Shown here one piece after another: positions 32,573-42,323 of a stretch of 64,000 bases of DNA. Origin of the DNA: Nostoc paludosum FACHB-159 (GTDB lineage: Bacteria > Cyanobacteriota > Cyanobacteriia > Cyanobacteriales > Nostocaceae). The stretch covers positions 62,001-126,000 of the forward strand of contig NZ_JACJTU010000016.1 in the NCBI RefSeq assembly GCF_014698835.1, in the 5' to 3' direction. The translations under genes and the position numbers were made by a program. Position 1 is the stretch's first letter. Every line of letters begins with the position of its first letter. The notes below the pieces were generated by a model, which did not search any database, was not told where the DNA came from, and worked only from the letters and a program-made list of their open reading frames with translations.

Positions 32573-33124
32573 TTATTCAGCAGTAGTTTCGGTGCTACCA
32601 CCTTTTTCTGCTTCGGCCACAGCCTGCAAAGCACGAGCCAGCGAACCTGGAACTTCGTTGATACCCACAGCAATCTTGCTTGCCAAGGAATTGATTGCAC
32701 CAGCAATTTGGCCCATGAGTTGTTCCTTAGATGGCAAGTCACCTAAAGCCTTGACATCATTTTCTTTGAGTAGGCGACCTTCCATCACACCGCCGCGAAG
32801 TTCTGTCTTCTTGGTGGCTTTCTGGAAGTCTTGGTAAGCCTTAATTGCAGATGAAAAATCTTCTTTGACTAGCAAAAAAGCTGAAGAACCTTTGAGCAGT
32901 TCTGATAATGGCTGCCATTTTTCCTGATCTTGAATAGCAATGCCCATCAAGGTATTTTTAGTTACCTTACAAACAGTGCCACTGGGACGCAACCGCCGCC
33001 GTAAGTCGGTAATTTCAGCAACCGTTAGCCCCTGATACTCAATTACTAGTGCCAGAGTTGACTGGCTCAAAGTTTCTTTGAGTTCAGCTACGATCTCTTG
33101 TTTATCTTCTAGCGTTCTACCCAT
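32573..33124 (-). CDS. rplJ: 50S ribosomal protein uL10
   Basis: A 183-residue stalk-base protein ('LVIEYQGLTVAEITDLRRRL', 'KVTKNTLMGIA') with the Ala/Glu-rich C-terminal helix that binds L12 dimers. It is preceded by an L10-type leader and by a ribosome binding site (GAGG, reading GGAGGTGAG on the minus strand at about 33132-33140). Confidence 0.96.
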   Translation of the reverse strand: MGRTLEDKQEIVAELKETLSQSTLALVIEYQGLTVAEITDLRRRLRPSGTVCKVTKNTLMGIAIQDQEKWQPLSELLKGSSAFLLVKEDFSSAIKAYQDFQKATKKTELRGGVMEGRLLKENDVKALGDLPSKEQLMGQIAGAINSLASKIAVGINEVPGSLARALQAVAEAEKGGSTETTAE

Positions 33125-33189
33125 TCCAATCTCACCTCCTCAAAACAATCAGCGATTTTCCTACTTTTGCGTTTTTCTCAACTAAATCC

Positions 33190-33345
33190 AAAACAACAAA
33201 CCCCAGCTGACATAGCCGGGGTTGATTAGTAAGACTCCTGAGGCCATAGTGATCACACCTTTATCGGTGGTCATTCTGGCAATTAGAGTTTTTACCTCGG
33301 CAGGATATTAAGCTATTAGCACCTGCTGTCTCCGGCTTAGCTTAT
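33190..33345 (-). promoter_or_regulatory. Ribosomal protein L10 leader with attenuator-like hairpin
   Basis: Upstream of rplJ the minus strand reads GCCGGAGACAGCAGGTGC, then CCTGCCGAGG, matching the conserved L10-leader helix with its flanking GACAGC and GAGG. About 95 bases later AACCCC/GGGGTT form a hairpin (33190-33226) with a T-rich tail, a likely attenuator. In this family L10(L12)4 binding the leader represses rplJ-rplL. Confidence 0.75.
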
Positions 33346-33384
33346 TCAATTTTGGATTTTGGATTTTGGATTTTGGATTTCAGA
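33346..33384. repeat. 7-bp STRR (GGATTTT)
   Basis: Tandem TTTTGGATTTTGGATTTTGG between rplA and the L10 leader. The same class appears at about 34232-34260 and 35606-35637, with the inverse TAAAATC at 33433-33465 and 35715-35745. Confidence 0.8.
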
Positions 33385-33465
33385 TCGGAAGTTGAAAATC
33401 TATAAAATTTTCAGTCTCTTGTGATGAGCCTCCAATCTAAAATCTAAAATTTAAAATCTAAAATT

Positions 33466-34182
33466 CTATGCTGCTTCGCTTAGTTTCAAATCTCGTAGGG
33501 CGCTGATATCAACTTTAATCGCTGGCCCCATAGTAGCAGCTACATAAAATGTCCGCCAATAACGGCCTTTAGCTCCTGAAGGACGGTTGCGATCAATTGT
33601 TTCTTGCAACGCCTTCAGGTTGACTAACAAATCTTCAGGCGAGAAGGTTGCCTTACCAAACATAACATGCACAATGCCAGTTCGATCGGCGCGGAATTCT
33701 AATTTACCAGCTTTGAATTCAGCGATCGCACTTGCGATGTCAAATGTCACGGTTCCACCCTTGGGTGATGGCATCAAACCACGAGGCCCAAGCAACTTAC
33801 CTAACTTCGCTACCTGTGGCATGACATCGGGTGTGGCAATGAGCTTGTCAAAGTCCATCATGCCTTTTTGAATTTCGTCAATTAGTTCTTCCGAACCAGC
33901 CAAATCAGCACCAGCGTTTGTTGCTTCTGTTACTTTTTCACCTCTAGCAATCACCGCCACTCGGACGATTTGTCCTGTACCTTTGGGCAGTGCTACCGTT
34001 GTCCGCAACTGTTGGTCTGTATACTTCGGGTCAATTCCCAGCCGGATATGCGCTTCAGCGGCTTCGGCGAATTTAGCTGTTGCTGTTTCTTTTAACAGCG
34101 CTAAAGCATCTAGGGGTTGATAATCCCTATCTTCTACTTTTGCTTGTAGCGCCTGCAAGCGACGCGATACTTTTTTTGTCAT
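33466..34182 (-). CDS. rplA: 50S ribosomal protein uL1
   Basis: A 238-residue L1 protein with family landmarks 'KVSRRLQALQAKVEDRDYQP', 'LPKGTGQIVRVAV', 'LGKLLGPRGLMPSPKGGTV' and 'GKATFSPEDLLVN'. It builds the mobile L1 stalk and may repress its own operon. 102 bp separate it from rplK. Confidence 0.97.
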   Translation of the reverse strand: MTKKVSRRLQALQAKVEDRDYQPLDALALLKETATAKFAEAAEAHIRLGIDPKYTDQQLRTTVALPKGTGQIVRVAVIARGEKVTEATNAGADLAGSEELIDEIQKGMMDFDKLIATPDVMPQVAKLGKLLGPRGLMPSPKGGTVTFDIASAIAEFKAGKLEFRADRTGIVHVMFGKATFSPEDLLVNLKALQETIDRNRPSGAKGRYWRTFYVAATMGPAIKVDISALRDLKLSEAA

Positions 34183-34284
34183 TTTTTTCTCCTGGGGTCA
34201 TTCCGAAGCCTTGCCTCTCCCCCGATACAATTTTGGATTTTAGATTTTGGATTTTAGATTTGTCTATTCATCAAAGACCAATGA

Positions 34285-34710
34285 CTAATCCGTTACCGTT
34301 ACGCCCATGTTTTTAGCGGTTCCTTCCACAATCTTCATCGCCGCGTCGATGTCGTTGGCGTTGAGGTCGGGAAGTTTTGTTTGGGCTATTTCTTGCAATT
34401 GCGCTCTGGTAATTTTACCAACTTTCTTTTTGTTGGGTTCATTCGAGCCTCTTTCGATTTTCGCTGCCTTGCGAATCAGTACTGACGCTGGTGGCGTCTT
34501 GAGTACAAATGTAAAACTCCGGTCTTCAAAAACCGAAATTTCTACGGGTATTACCATTCCAGCTTGGTCTGCTGTTTTGGCGTTGTACTCTTTGCAGAAC
34601 ATCATGATGTTGACGCCGTGTTGACCCAAGGCGGGGCCTACTGGCGGTGCTGGGTTGGCTTTTCCAGCATTTAAGGCCAGTTTAATGACCGCCACTACTT
34701 TCTTCGCCAT
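34285..34710 (-). CDS. rplK: 50S ribosomal protein uL11
   Basis: A 141-residue L11 protein ('IKLALNAGKANPAPPVGPAL', 'ALGQHGVNIMMFCKEYN', 'PASVLIRKAA'), the normal length. Part of the GTPase-associated centre. It starts 6 bp after nusG. Confidence 0.97.
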   Translation of the reverse strand: MAKKVVAVIKLALNAGKANPAPPVGPALGQHGVNIMMFCKEYNAKTADQAGMVIPVEISVFEDRSFTFVLKTPPASVLIRKAAKIERGSNEPNKKKVGKITRAQLQEIAQTKLPDLNANDIDAAMKIVEGTAKNMGVTVTD

Positions 34711-34716
34711 TTGTAT

Positions 34717-35358
34717 TTAGCTCTGTTTCTCTACCTGATTAAATTCCAATTCTACTGGTGTATCTCTACCAAATATCGACAGCAAGGCTTTAAGCTTACT
34801 TCGTTCTGGGGAGACTTCAATGACCTCGCCTTCAAAGTCCTTAAATGGGCCAGAAAGCACAATTATCTTATCACCAGTAGCCATATCAATTTTAACGACC
34901 GGCTCTTGTTCGCTGGTCTGTTTGAAGATACGTTCTACTTCTGAAGCACTCAGTGGTATGGGGTTGACGTGTCCGCGGCCTTTACTACTGCCGCGTTTTT
35001 GTTCTGAACCAACAAAATTAATCACGTGGGATGTGTTTCGTACCACCTGCCAAGTATCATCATCCATCTTCATCCGCACCAGCACATAGCCTGGAAAAAC
35101 TTTTTCTTCTGTATGCTGGCGACTACCATCTTTGCGGATTTTGACCGCTGGTGTGTGGGGAATTTCCACCTGGATAATTTTATCAGCGACATCAAAAGTT
35201 TGAATTCGCTGCTCTAAATTAGTCTTTACACGCTTTTCACAGCCTGAGGCGACTTGGACAGCATACCAACGTGCTTCTTTTGACGCTGTTTCTGCTGTTT
35301 CTGTTGTTTCCTCTGACTGCAACATTGAGTTGCGCGGTTCGTCTGTTGCAAAACTCAT
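34717..35358 (-). CDS. nusG: Transcription termination/antitermination protein NusG
   Basis: A 213-residue NusG from the ATG at 35358, which overlaps the secE stop by one base (TAATG). N-terminal NGN domain ('ARWYAVQVASGCEKRVKTNL', 'FPGYVLVRMKMDD') and C-terminal KOW motif ('GDKIIVLSGPFKDFEGEV'). The first about 35 residues are a Glu/Thr-rich extension. It links RNA polymerase to Rho or the ribosome. Confidence 0.96.
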   Translation of the reverse strand: MSFATDEPRNSMLQSEETTETAETASKEARWYAVQVASGCEKRVKTNLEQRIQTFDVADKIIQVEIPHTPAVKIRKDGSRQHTEEKVFPGYVLVRMKMDDDTWQVVRNTSHVINFVGSEQKRGSSKGRGHVNPIPLSASEVERIFKQTSEQEPVVKIDMATGDKIIVLSGPFKDFEGEVIEVSPERSKLKALLSIFGRDTPVELEFNQVEKQS

Positions 35359-35579
35359 TAGAACACCTGTTTTGCTGCCCAACCAAATAATGCATCGACC
35401 AAGTATATCAAAGATGCCGAGAGTGCCACCATTAACAACACGGCGGCGGATTCGCTCACTATCTGTTTGCGACTAGGCCAAACTACTTTTTCAAGTTCTT
35501 CTTTGATTCCTTGTATGAAGTTGCCGAAACTAAACCCATTTGTGTTTTCTGGCAATTCTGCTTCACTTTTTTTGGCCAC
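35358..35579 (-). CDS. secE: Preprotein translocase subunit SecE
   Basis: A 73-residue single-span SecE: amphipathic helix 'IQGIKEELEKVVWPSRKQI' followed by a membrane helix (about 46-64). Downstream nusG overlaps it by one base. Standard secE-nusG-rplKAJL order. Confidence 0.95.
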   Translation of the reverse strand: MAKKSEAELPENTNGFSFGNFIQGIKEELEKVVWPSRKQIVSESAAVLLMVALSASLIYLVDALFGWAAKQVF

Positions 35580-35895
35580 GACCCTTTATCCCCCGTTTGT
35601 TACTCAATTTTGGATTTTGGATTTTGGATTTTGGATTTACCCAAATTTGGGCTAAGGACGCTCAACTTGAGATTTTGGGTTGTCCATTTATCTTAGATGT
35701 TTAGATTTCTTCTCAATCCAAAATCTCAAATCTAAAATCTAAAATTCAGTCGTCCTGGTTTGCAGCTTCGACTCTATTCGACTTTACTGAAAGCAAAACA
35801 GCTGCAAATGCAATAGCTATGCCCGAAACTATTAACACTAACTGCTATTTTAGCAGCTTGCGTAATTATTTCGGGCTTTGTTTTTTGCTCTTGAG

Positions 35896-35968
35896 CGCGC
35901 CCTGGAGGACTTGAACCCCCGACATCAGGTTTTGGAGACCTGCGTTCTACCAACTGAACTAAGAGCGC
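35896..35968 (-). tRNA. tRNA-Trp (anticodon CCA)
   Basis: 73 nt on the minus strand: acceptor GCGCTCT pairs with AGGGCGC (one G:U), anticodon stem CAGGT/ACCTG with loop CTCCAAA (anticodon CCA), T-arm with GGTTCAAGTCC. CCA is not encoded. It lies upstream of secE, the usual place for trnW in cyanobacteria. Confidence 0.96.
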
Positions 35969-36123
35969 ACAAGCTGTTTTTCATTCAGTCATTGCGCTGA
36001 ACTAAATTTTAGTTTAACGCAAGATTGAGATTTTTATCATACATCAATTTTATGGAGAAAACAAGTCAGCGGCAGATGCCGCTTGAGGCTTGAGATTTCT
36101 CCCATACTTTATTAAGAAAATAA

Positions 36124-36486
36124 CTACAAAGGACGGTCGAAGCGTTGCTTGATCCGGGTTGCTTTGCCGACGCGATCGCGTAGATAATACAACTTGGCAC
36201 GGCGTACTTTACCGCGACGCATGACTTTGATGCTCTCAATCCGGGGAGAATGCAACAGAAAGACTCTCTCAACACCCACGCCTTGAAAAACTTTGCGGAC
36301 TGTAATAGTTTCGTTGATGCCACCATTGCGCTTGGCAATCACTACTCCTTCGTAGGGTTGTACGCGGTATTTATCGCCTTCTTTGATTTTCACTCCTACT
36401 TTTACTGTATCGCCCACATATATATCGGGCAGATTTGATTTTAGCTGTTCCGCTTCAATGGAGCGGATAATCTCTTGAGCGTTCAT
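36124..36486 (-). CDS. rplS: 50S ribosomal protein bL19
   Basis: A 120-residue L19 protein ('GDTVKVGVKIKEGDKYRVQ', 'YEGVVIAKRNGGINETITVR', 'VERVFLLHSPRIESIKVMRR'). Usual length. It precedes tRNA-Trp and secE on the same strand. Confidence 0.97.
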   Translation of the reverse strand: MNAQEIIRSIEAEQLKSNLPDIYVGDTVKVGVKIKEGDKYRVQPYEGVVIAKRNGGINETITVRKVFQGVGVERVFLLHSPRIESIKVMRRGKVRRAKLYYLRDRVGKATRIKQRFDRPL

Positions 36487-36638
36487 AGTCTTTGGTGTTT
36501 GCTTAAAAAACTCACGATCGTCAATTATAAATCGACAATCCCATTTCAGTCTACCTGTTGCAGATTGATAATTTCACTGATACAACAGCCTCCAAAGGGA
36601 AGCTATATTGCAAAATGCTGTATCACAGGTATGAATTT

Positions 36639-37583
36639 ATGAAATTTAGCGTCGTCATTACTACTTATAATCGTTTGGATTTGCTCAAAAGAGCAATTGA
36701 TTCGGCTTGTAACCAAACAATCGAGTGTGAGGTGGTTGTTGCTGATGACTGTTCTTCTGATGACACCCAAAACTATGTTAAAAGCTTAGGCGATAAGGTT
36801 GTTTATCATCGTAATGAAGTCAACCTTGGTCATGCAGCGACGGTAAATGCTGGAGTTGCCAAAGCTACTGGTGACTGGATTAAGTTTCTTGATGATGATG
36901 ACTATTTAGCTGCTAATTGTGTAGAAGAAATAACGTCTGCGATCGCCCTTCGTCCCGATGCTGTAATCTGCTCTTGTGTGGCGGCTCAGGTAGATGCCAA
37001 TGAAGTTGAACTTTCCCGCACTCCCCAAGTTGGCCCCGGTTTAGCTTTTTATATTCCCCAAGCCGATATTCACTACGGTATGCTCTTAGAAGTTGTACCC
37101 TTTGGCACACCTGCACAAGTAGCTTGTCGGCGCGATGCTTTTGTGCAAACTGGTGGTTGGGACTCTACACTTGATGCTAACTGTGATGATATCGATTCGT
37201 GGATTAAGATTGCTCAGTTTGGCGATGCTATTTTCTTAAATCAGTGTCTTGCTTACCGGACTATCTGGCCTGGTGCTTATAATCAAAAGTTTTCTTTATC
37301 TCGGCGCTTGGCGACAAATATCTTAATGAAGGAAAAAATTTACGCTTTAGTCAATGAAGAACACCGCCTCAAAATTCCTCGTTTTCAGGATATCAAAAAT
37401 TACCTAAAGCTACATTGGAGTATAGTGGCACTCAAGCAAAAAAATATTAAAAGTTTTCTTTCAATGATTGAACTGTCTGCACTTTCTCCTCAGTCTTGGA
37501 AGTTTTTGGTAAGTGCGGCTTTATCGCGTCGCACTCAGGGAAACAATTCCCAAGTTCGCAAATTTGTGTTGATTGAATCGTAA
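36639..37583 (+). CDS. Family 2 glycosyltransferase
   Basis: A 314-residue GT-A transferase from the ATG at 36639 ('MKFSVVITTYNRLDLLKRAI'); the frame continues upstream to 36558 without conserved sequence. The nucleotide-sugar site 'VVVADDCSSDDT' and the metal-binding 'IKFLDDDDYLA' are present, and 'WDSTLDANCDDIDSWIKIAQFG' looks like the acceptor/base region. Probably surface polysaccharide or glycolipid synthesis; substrate unknown. Confidence 0.88.
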   Translation: MKFSVVITTYNRLDLLKRAIDSACNQTIECEVVVADDCSSDDTQNYVKSLGDKVVYHRNEVNLGHAATVNAGVAKATGDWIKFLDDDDYLAANCVEEITSAIALRPDAVICSCVAAQVDANEVELSRTPQVGPGLAFYIPQADIHYGMLLEVVPFGTPAQVACRRDAFVQTGGWDSTLDANCDDIDSWIKIAQFGDAIFLNQCLAYRTIWPGAYNQKFSLSRRLATNILMKEKIYALVNEEHRLKIPRFQDIKNYLKLHWSIVALKQKNIKSFLSMIELSALSPQSWKFLVSAALSRRTQGNNSQVRKFVLIES

Positions 37584-37921
37584 GAATTCAGAATTCAGAA
37601 TTCAACTGTTTTTTGTCAATGCGTAAGTTCTAAATTTGACTAAATAATTACAGGACTTACGCAACTGGCACAGGGCGATAATTTTTGGAAGCAGTATCAC
37701 CCAGAGTTTACCTAATTCTTATCTTCTTTTATCCCGATTTATTAAGCCGTTACTGAATAAGTCTTTAAAGCTAAGTAGCTGATGAAAAACGCTATTAGTC
37801 AGTAGTAATTTGCTAATTTTATACACTACTGACTAATTTTGAGTTGTCTTTAAAAACTCAAGAATTGTGTCTTTGTCTACTCAGTTATTTATCTTTATTT
37901 TTTATACATATCTCCACAATT
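37584..37921. other. Gene-free gap
   Basis: About 338 bases between the two glycosyltransferase genes. GAATTCA repeats follow the first stop (37587-37606). The remainder is AT-rich with no convincing frame; an open stretch joined to the second gene from 37844 lacks a start signal. A promoter for the GT4 gene is likely here but not identifiable. Confidence 0.5.
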
Positions 37922-38974
37922 ATGCGGATTATACATATTTTGAACCATGTTCAAGAGATAGGTAACGGTATTGTAAATGTGGCTGTGGATTTGGCTTGCT
38001 TACAGGCAAAATCTGGTCATGAGGTAGCGGTTATTTCTGGTGGTGGCGAATACGAGATATTACTAAAAAAGTTTGGTGTTAAACATTACGAACTAGACCA
38101 AACTCGCAAACCTATAAATACGATTAAAGCAGCTATTGGTTACAGAGCGATCGCAGCAAAATTCCAACCCGATATCGTTCACGCACATATGATGACGGGA
38201 GTCTTACTAGCACGCATTTTTCAAAATCGTTATGCTTTAGTTTCCACAGTACACAATGAATTTCAACGTGCTAGCCTACTGATGGGTTTAGCTAACAGGG
38301 TAATTGCCGTCAGTCAAGCTGTAAAAGATTCTATGGTTAGGCGCGGTATCCCAGAAAATAAGTTGCGGGTAGTGTGCAATGGAACGCTGGGTAGTCCCCG
38401 CACGCGACAAATAGAAGATTATCAAACTTTACCATTACAGCGTCCAGCGATCGCCACTGTAGCCGGAATGTATCAACGCAAGGGAATTGCTGAGTTAATC
38501 GCTGCTTTTGAGCAAATTGCCTCGGATTTTCCGCAAGTGCATCTTTATTTGGTAGGCAATGGCCCTGATAAACAGCTATTTGAGGCACAGGCACAAGCAA
38601 CTTCTGTGGCACAACGCATTCATTTTGAGGGCTTCCAACCAGAACCCCAACGCTACTTGAAATCTTGTGACATATTTGTGCTGGCTTCTCACCGCGACCC
38701 TTGTCCCCTGGTGCTTTCGGAAGCTAGAGAAGCTGGAACTGCCATCATTGGCACTCAGGTAGATGGAATTCCCGAAGCTTTGGATAATGGTCAAGCAGGT
38801 CTTTTGGTGCCAGCAAAAGACAGCCATGCTTTAGCTGGCCTCTTAGTACAATTACTTAGTAATGCTGAGATGCTGCAACAATGGAAACAACGGGCAAATC
38901 AAAACCTGGAACGGCTAAGTGTTGCCCGTGTCCATCAGGAAACATTAGCAGTATATCGGGAATTAAAGCATTAA
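37922..38974 (+). CDS. Family 4 glycosyltransferase
   Basis: A 350-residue GT-B transferase starting 'MRIIHILNHVQEIGNGIVNV' (ATG at 37922). The N-domain shows 'PDIVHAHMMTGVLLARI', the C-domain 'IATVAGMYQRKGIAELIAAF' and the E-x7-E donor motif around 'CPLVLSEAREAGTAIIGT'. Likely acts at the cytoplasmic membrane in polysaccharide assembly. Its 3' end overlaps the convergent PEP-CTERM gene by 4 bp. Confidence 0.9.
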   Translation: MRIIHILNHVQEIGNGIVNVAVDLACLQAKSGHEVAVISGGGEYEILLKKFGVKHYELDQTRKPINTIKAAIGYRAIAAKFQPDIVHAHMMTGVLLARIFQNRYALVSTVHNEFQRASLLMGLANRVIAVSQAVKDSMVRRGIPENKLRVVCNGTLGSPRTRQIEDYQTLPLQRPAIATVAGMYQRKGIAELIAAFEQIASDFPQVHLYLVGNGPDKQLFEAQAQATSVAQRIHFEGFQPEPQRYLKSCDIFVLASHRDPCPLVLSEAREAGTAIIGTQVDGIPEALDNGQAGLLVPAKDSHALAGLLVQLLSNAEMLQQWKQRANQNLERLSVARVHQETLAVYRELKH

Positions 38975-39633
38975 CAGTGTTGCGATCGCTTTACTTTGAA
39001 AGCTACGCCCAAAGCGCCAAACACTAAGATACCCAAAACACTAGTTGGTTCGGGAATGGCGGTGTAATAAGAAGCTACTCTGATAGGGCCATCTCTATCC
39101 ACTTGGCCTTCTGGTATCGCTGGAATGATTCCCTCACCTGGGGTTAAATTGGGCTGGGTAGCAAATCTATTAAAAAATATCGTTCCGTCTGGGATTACAC
39201 CACCACTGTAAGTAAGAATGTTGTCCTCAACGGTAACGTTTGCAAAGATATCTTTAAGTTCAGGAACACTAGAGAAACCAATTTTGCCATCTCCATCAAC
39301 GTCTCCCCACTGCACCGGCTCATTATCAAATGCTGGAGTAGAATCCGGATTAGTATAGAAAAGCGTTTTTAAGTCAAAGACTAAGCTGCCAATATCATTA
39401 CCAGTACCATTAAGCAAGTTATTCGCTCGATCTGGAACACCATATTCTATTATTTGCCCTGGGAGAATATCTGCTCCAAGGGTTCTTGGGGGTCTGGTTT
39501 CAAATACATCTTCATTTATAGTCGTCACAATGGGTTCTACGAAGATGACGCCTCTTGCTGGTGCCAAAGATAAAAAACTAATTCCTGCTGCTCCTAGAAT
39601 AGACAAGGCTATTTTGGTTGCTATTTTAGCCAT
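38971..39633 (-). CDS. PEP-CTERM sorting-domain protein
   Basis: A 220-residue exported protein: signal peptide (about 1-30, 'ALSILGAAGISFLSLAPARG') and C-terminal PEP-CTERM tail 'AIPEPTSVLGILVFGALGVAFKVKRS' split as PEP motif, membrane helix and basic end. The tail is recognised and cut by an exosortase, which is elsewhere in the genome. 'DGDGKIGFS' resembles a short calcium-binding loop. The rest is low in cysteine and of unknown role, probably extracellular matrix. Confidence 0.88.
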   Translation of the reverse strand: MAKIATKIALSILGAAGISFLSLAPARGVIFVEPIVTTINEDVFETRPPRTLGADILPGQIIEYGVPDRANNLLNGTGNDIGSLVFDLKTLFYTNPDSTPAFDNEPVQWGDVDGDGKIGFSSVPELKDIFANVTVEDNILTYSGGVIPDGTIFFNRFATQPNLTPGEGIIPAIPEGQVDRDGPIRVASYYTAIPEPTSVLGILVFGALGVAFKVKRSQHC

Positions 39634-40783
39634 TTTACGTCCTCTTTATATTGATTGAGAGAATGCTATGTATACCGGGTGAGTTAAATCAAACAATTAA
39701 GATTAATGCTTCAACTGCTATCTACTTGCTACTTAAATAACAGTTAATCTGCGTTTGTTTACTTATTTGATATTTACCCATAGGTTGATTTATAAAGCAA
39801 TTCTTATATTGCTTTATCACTATTACTAGTAATTTCACGTAATCTTTATAAAAAATATAAGTTAGAACTTAAGTGTAACCCCTGATAATAAATTCAGAAA
39901 ATTAAGCATTTGTCAATAAGTAATAATGCTTAATAGTTTTTTATTAATAGAAATTGAATGATTATTATTAAGTTTTTTTAATAGTGCTGAAGCTAAAAGC
40001 AATTGAATTTTTGCAAATTATTTGGTGATGCAATTTTGAACTAATGTAGTTTTTGTTTGCATGAAATACAAAGTTAGAGATTTTGAGACGTGCAGAAGGC
40101 AAAAAATGTCTATATCTGATTTTGAGTTTTAGGTTTTGCATTCCGCTAATTTTCAAACTGCTGTATATATCTAAAGACGTAATAATCTGGTTTATTTTGT
40201 AAAGTTCAATAAACAGCGATCGCATTTGCAATGATGCAGGTTAAGCTAAAAATAATGTAAATATAAATACAATTTTGTTTTCTTGAAAAATATCAGCTTC
40301 TGAAAGTTTTAGTAAAAAGCTGGTCATTTTTTGCGATTACAGACATATATTCACAAATATTATCATGTGATTATTTGTATGTAATAAAAGGCTTATGTTT
40401 TGATTTTTAAACCAAAAATTTCCTTGTTTTTGGTTTAATTAGCTGTACATACAGAAGTTTACTTTGAATAAAATACAGACTTTTATGGTCATGTAGCACA
40501 GATAGACGTAAGCCCATGCTGCCTTCTATTGAAGTTTAAATCTGTGTATAAAATTCTATAAAAAATTGAAAACTTTCCAAGTTTGAAACATGACAATATA
40601 AACTTTATCTGCATGTCTCAATGCAATATAAATTTTAAATTCCATTGCTTCAAATTCCGAACCAAAAGTAACGCATTGCCTCATAAATATGAGGTACTGC
40701 TATACAAAATTATCCTTCTATCTTGATTTAATAACAATAGATTTTTCATTCTATTCAGGTTAACTAATCTATGAGATATAACC
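39634..40783. other. 1.15-kb gene-free AT-rich region
   Basis: No supported gene on either strand. An 87-codon minus-strand frame at 39968-40231 has no ribosome binding site or recognisable content. A perfect 12-bp stem with 8-base loop sits at 40407-40438 (TTAAACCAAAAA and its complement). The region must contain the promoters for the divergent PEP-CTERM and sugar-porter genes, and is large enough to hold a small RNA. Confidence 0.55.
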
Positions 40784-42184
40784 ATGACTAGTACTACTGA
40801 ACGTCGAAAATCCAACACGTTTTATGTGATTTTGATTGCTGGTGCTGCGGCTCTTGGCGGTTTTTTGTTTGGTTTTGACACCGCAGTGATTAACGGTGCA
40901 GTTGCAGCTATCTCCAAAGCTTTTAACGCTAACAGTGTAGAGACTGGCCTTGCTGTGTCGCTGGCATTGTTGGGATCTGCGGTGGGAGCCTTTTATGCAG
41001 GAAAAATTGCAGACCGTTATGGTCGAGTTAAGGCAATGGTAGTTGCTTCGGTGTTGTTTACCATTAGTGCCATTGGTTCCGGTCTTGGTGTAGGTATTTG
41101 GGATTTTACCTTTTGGCGGCTATTGGGTGGGCTTGCAGTTGGGGCTGCTAGCGTCATCGCGCCAGCTTACATTGCAGAATGTTCTCCTACCCATTTGCGA
41201 GGAAGGTTGGGATCTCTCCAGCAATTAGCGATTGTAGTTGGTATTTTCATCGCATTGTTATGTGACTACTTTATTGCTGTATCAGCTGGTTCAGCCGAGT
41301 CGCCGTTTTTGTTTGGAATAGCGGCTTGGCGGTGGATGTTTTGGACAGAGATTCCTCCTGCGGTACTCTACGGAATGGCAGCTTTAATGATTCCGGAATC
41401 CCCACGTTACTTGGTTGCTCAAGGACGGGAACCAGAAGCTGCTAGCGTGCTGACTAAGATTTTGGGGGGTAACGCACTGGCAAAAATCGAAGAAATTCGG
41501 CAAACAGTTTTACGCGAACGTCAGCCTAAGTTTTCTGATTTGTTAGGAAGAAGTGGTGGGCTTTTGCCGATTGTTTGGATAGGAATAGGTTTATCCGTAT
41601 TCCAGCAATTGGTTGGGATTAATGTCATCTTTTATTACAGCAGCGTTTTGTGGCGGGCAGTTGGTTTTTCTGAAAAAGATTCTCTGACGACTACAGTAAT
41701 TACAGCGGCGGTCAATATTATTACTACTTTAATTGCGATCGCCTTTGTAGATAAATTTGGTCGCAAGCCTTTGCTGATTTTAGGGTCACTTGGTATGGTC
41801 GTGACCTTGGGGACGATGACTGCTGTTTTTAGAACCGCGCAACTAGACGCTGCTGGCAACCTGACTCTTAACGGTTCAGCCGGTCTGATTGCTCTTTTAG
41901 CAGCTAATTTTTATGTATTTTGCTTCGGTTTCTCCTGGGGGCCAGTCACCTGGGTGCTGTTAGGAGAAATGTTTAATAACAAGATCCGAGCTGCTGCACT
42001 TTCAGTGGCTGCGGCAATACAATGGGTTGCTAATTTTGCCGTTTCTACAACATTTCCTCCCATCCTCCAATATTTCGGACTAGGTGCTGCTTACGGCCTA
42101 TATACAATTGCGGCAGCTATTTCCTTCTTCTTCGTTCTGTTTTTTATTAAAGAAACCAAAGGAATTGAATTAGAAGATATGTAA
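40784..42184 (+). CDS. MFS sugar porter (glucose permease-like)
   Basis: A 466-residue, 12-span major facilitator protein of the sugar porter family. Signatures: 'GGFLFGFDTAVINGAV' in helix 1, 'GKIADRYGRVK' in loop 2-3, 'PESPRYLVAQGR' after helix 6, 'QQLVGINVIFYYSS' in helix 7, 'DKFGRKPLLI', and 'KETKGIELEDM' at the end. It is similar to cyanobacterial proton-coupled glucose/fructose porters such as GlcP; the exact sugar is not decidable. Long leader upstream, STRR after the stop. Confidence 0.88.
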   Translation: MTSTTERRKSNTFYVILIAGAAALGGFLFGFDTAVINGAVAAISKAFNANSVETGLAVSLALLGSAVGAFYAGKIADRYGRVKAMVVASVLFTISAIGSGLGVGIWDFTFWRLLGGLAVGAASVIAPAYIAECSPTHLRGRLGSLQQLAIVVGIFIALLCDYFIAVSAGSAESPFLFGIAAWRWMFWTEIPPAVLYGMAALMIPESPRYLVAQGREPEAASVLTKILGGNALAKIEEIRQTVLRERQPKFSDLLGRSGGLLPIVWIGIGLSVFQQLVGINVIFYYSSVLWRAVGFSEKDSLTTTVITAAVNIITTLIAIAFVDKFGRKPLLILGSLGMVVTLGTMTAVFRTAQLDAAGNLTLNGSAGLIALLAANFYVFCFGFSWGPVTWVLLGEMFNNKIRAAALSVAAAIQWVANFAVSTTFPPILQYFGLGAAYGLYTIAAAISFFFVLFFIKETKGIELEDM

Positions 42185-42323
42185 AGGGGCATGGGGCATA
42201 GGGCATAGGGCATTGGGGAGTCAACCCTCTTGTAGTAGTCCAATAAAGAATGTGCCAACGAAAAAAATCTCGTTGGCACATCAAGTGAGAAACTATTCTG
42301 ACTCCTGAATTGTGCTGTAATTT

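Noticed and set aside
39968..40231. Open frame of 87 codons in the 1.15-kb gap
   Set aside because: AT-rich, no ribosome binding site, no recognisable motif.
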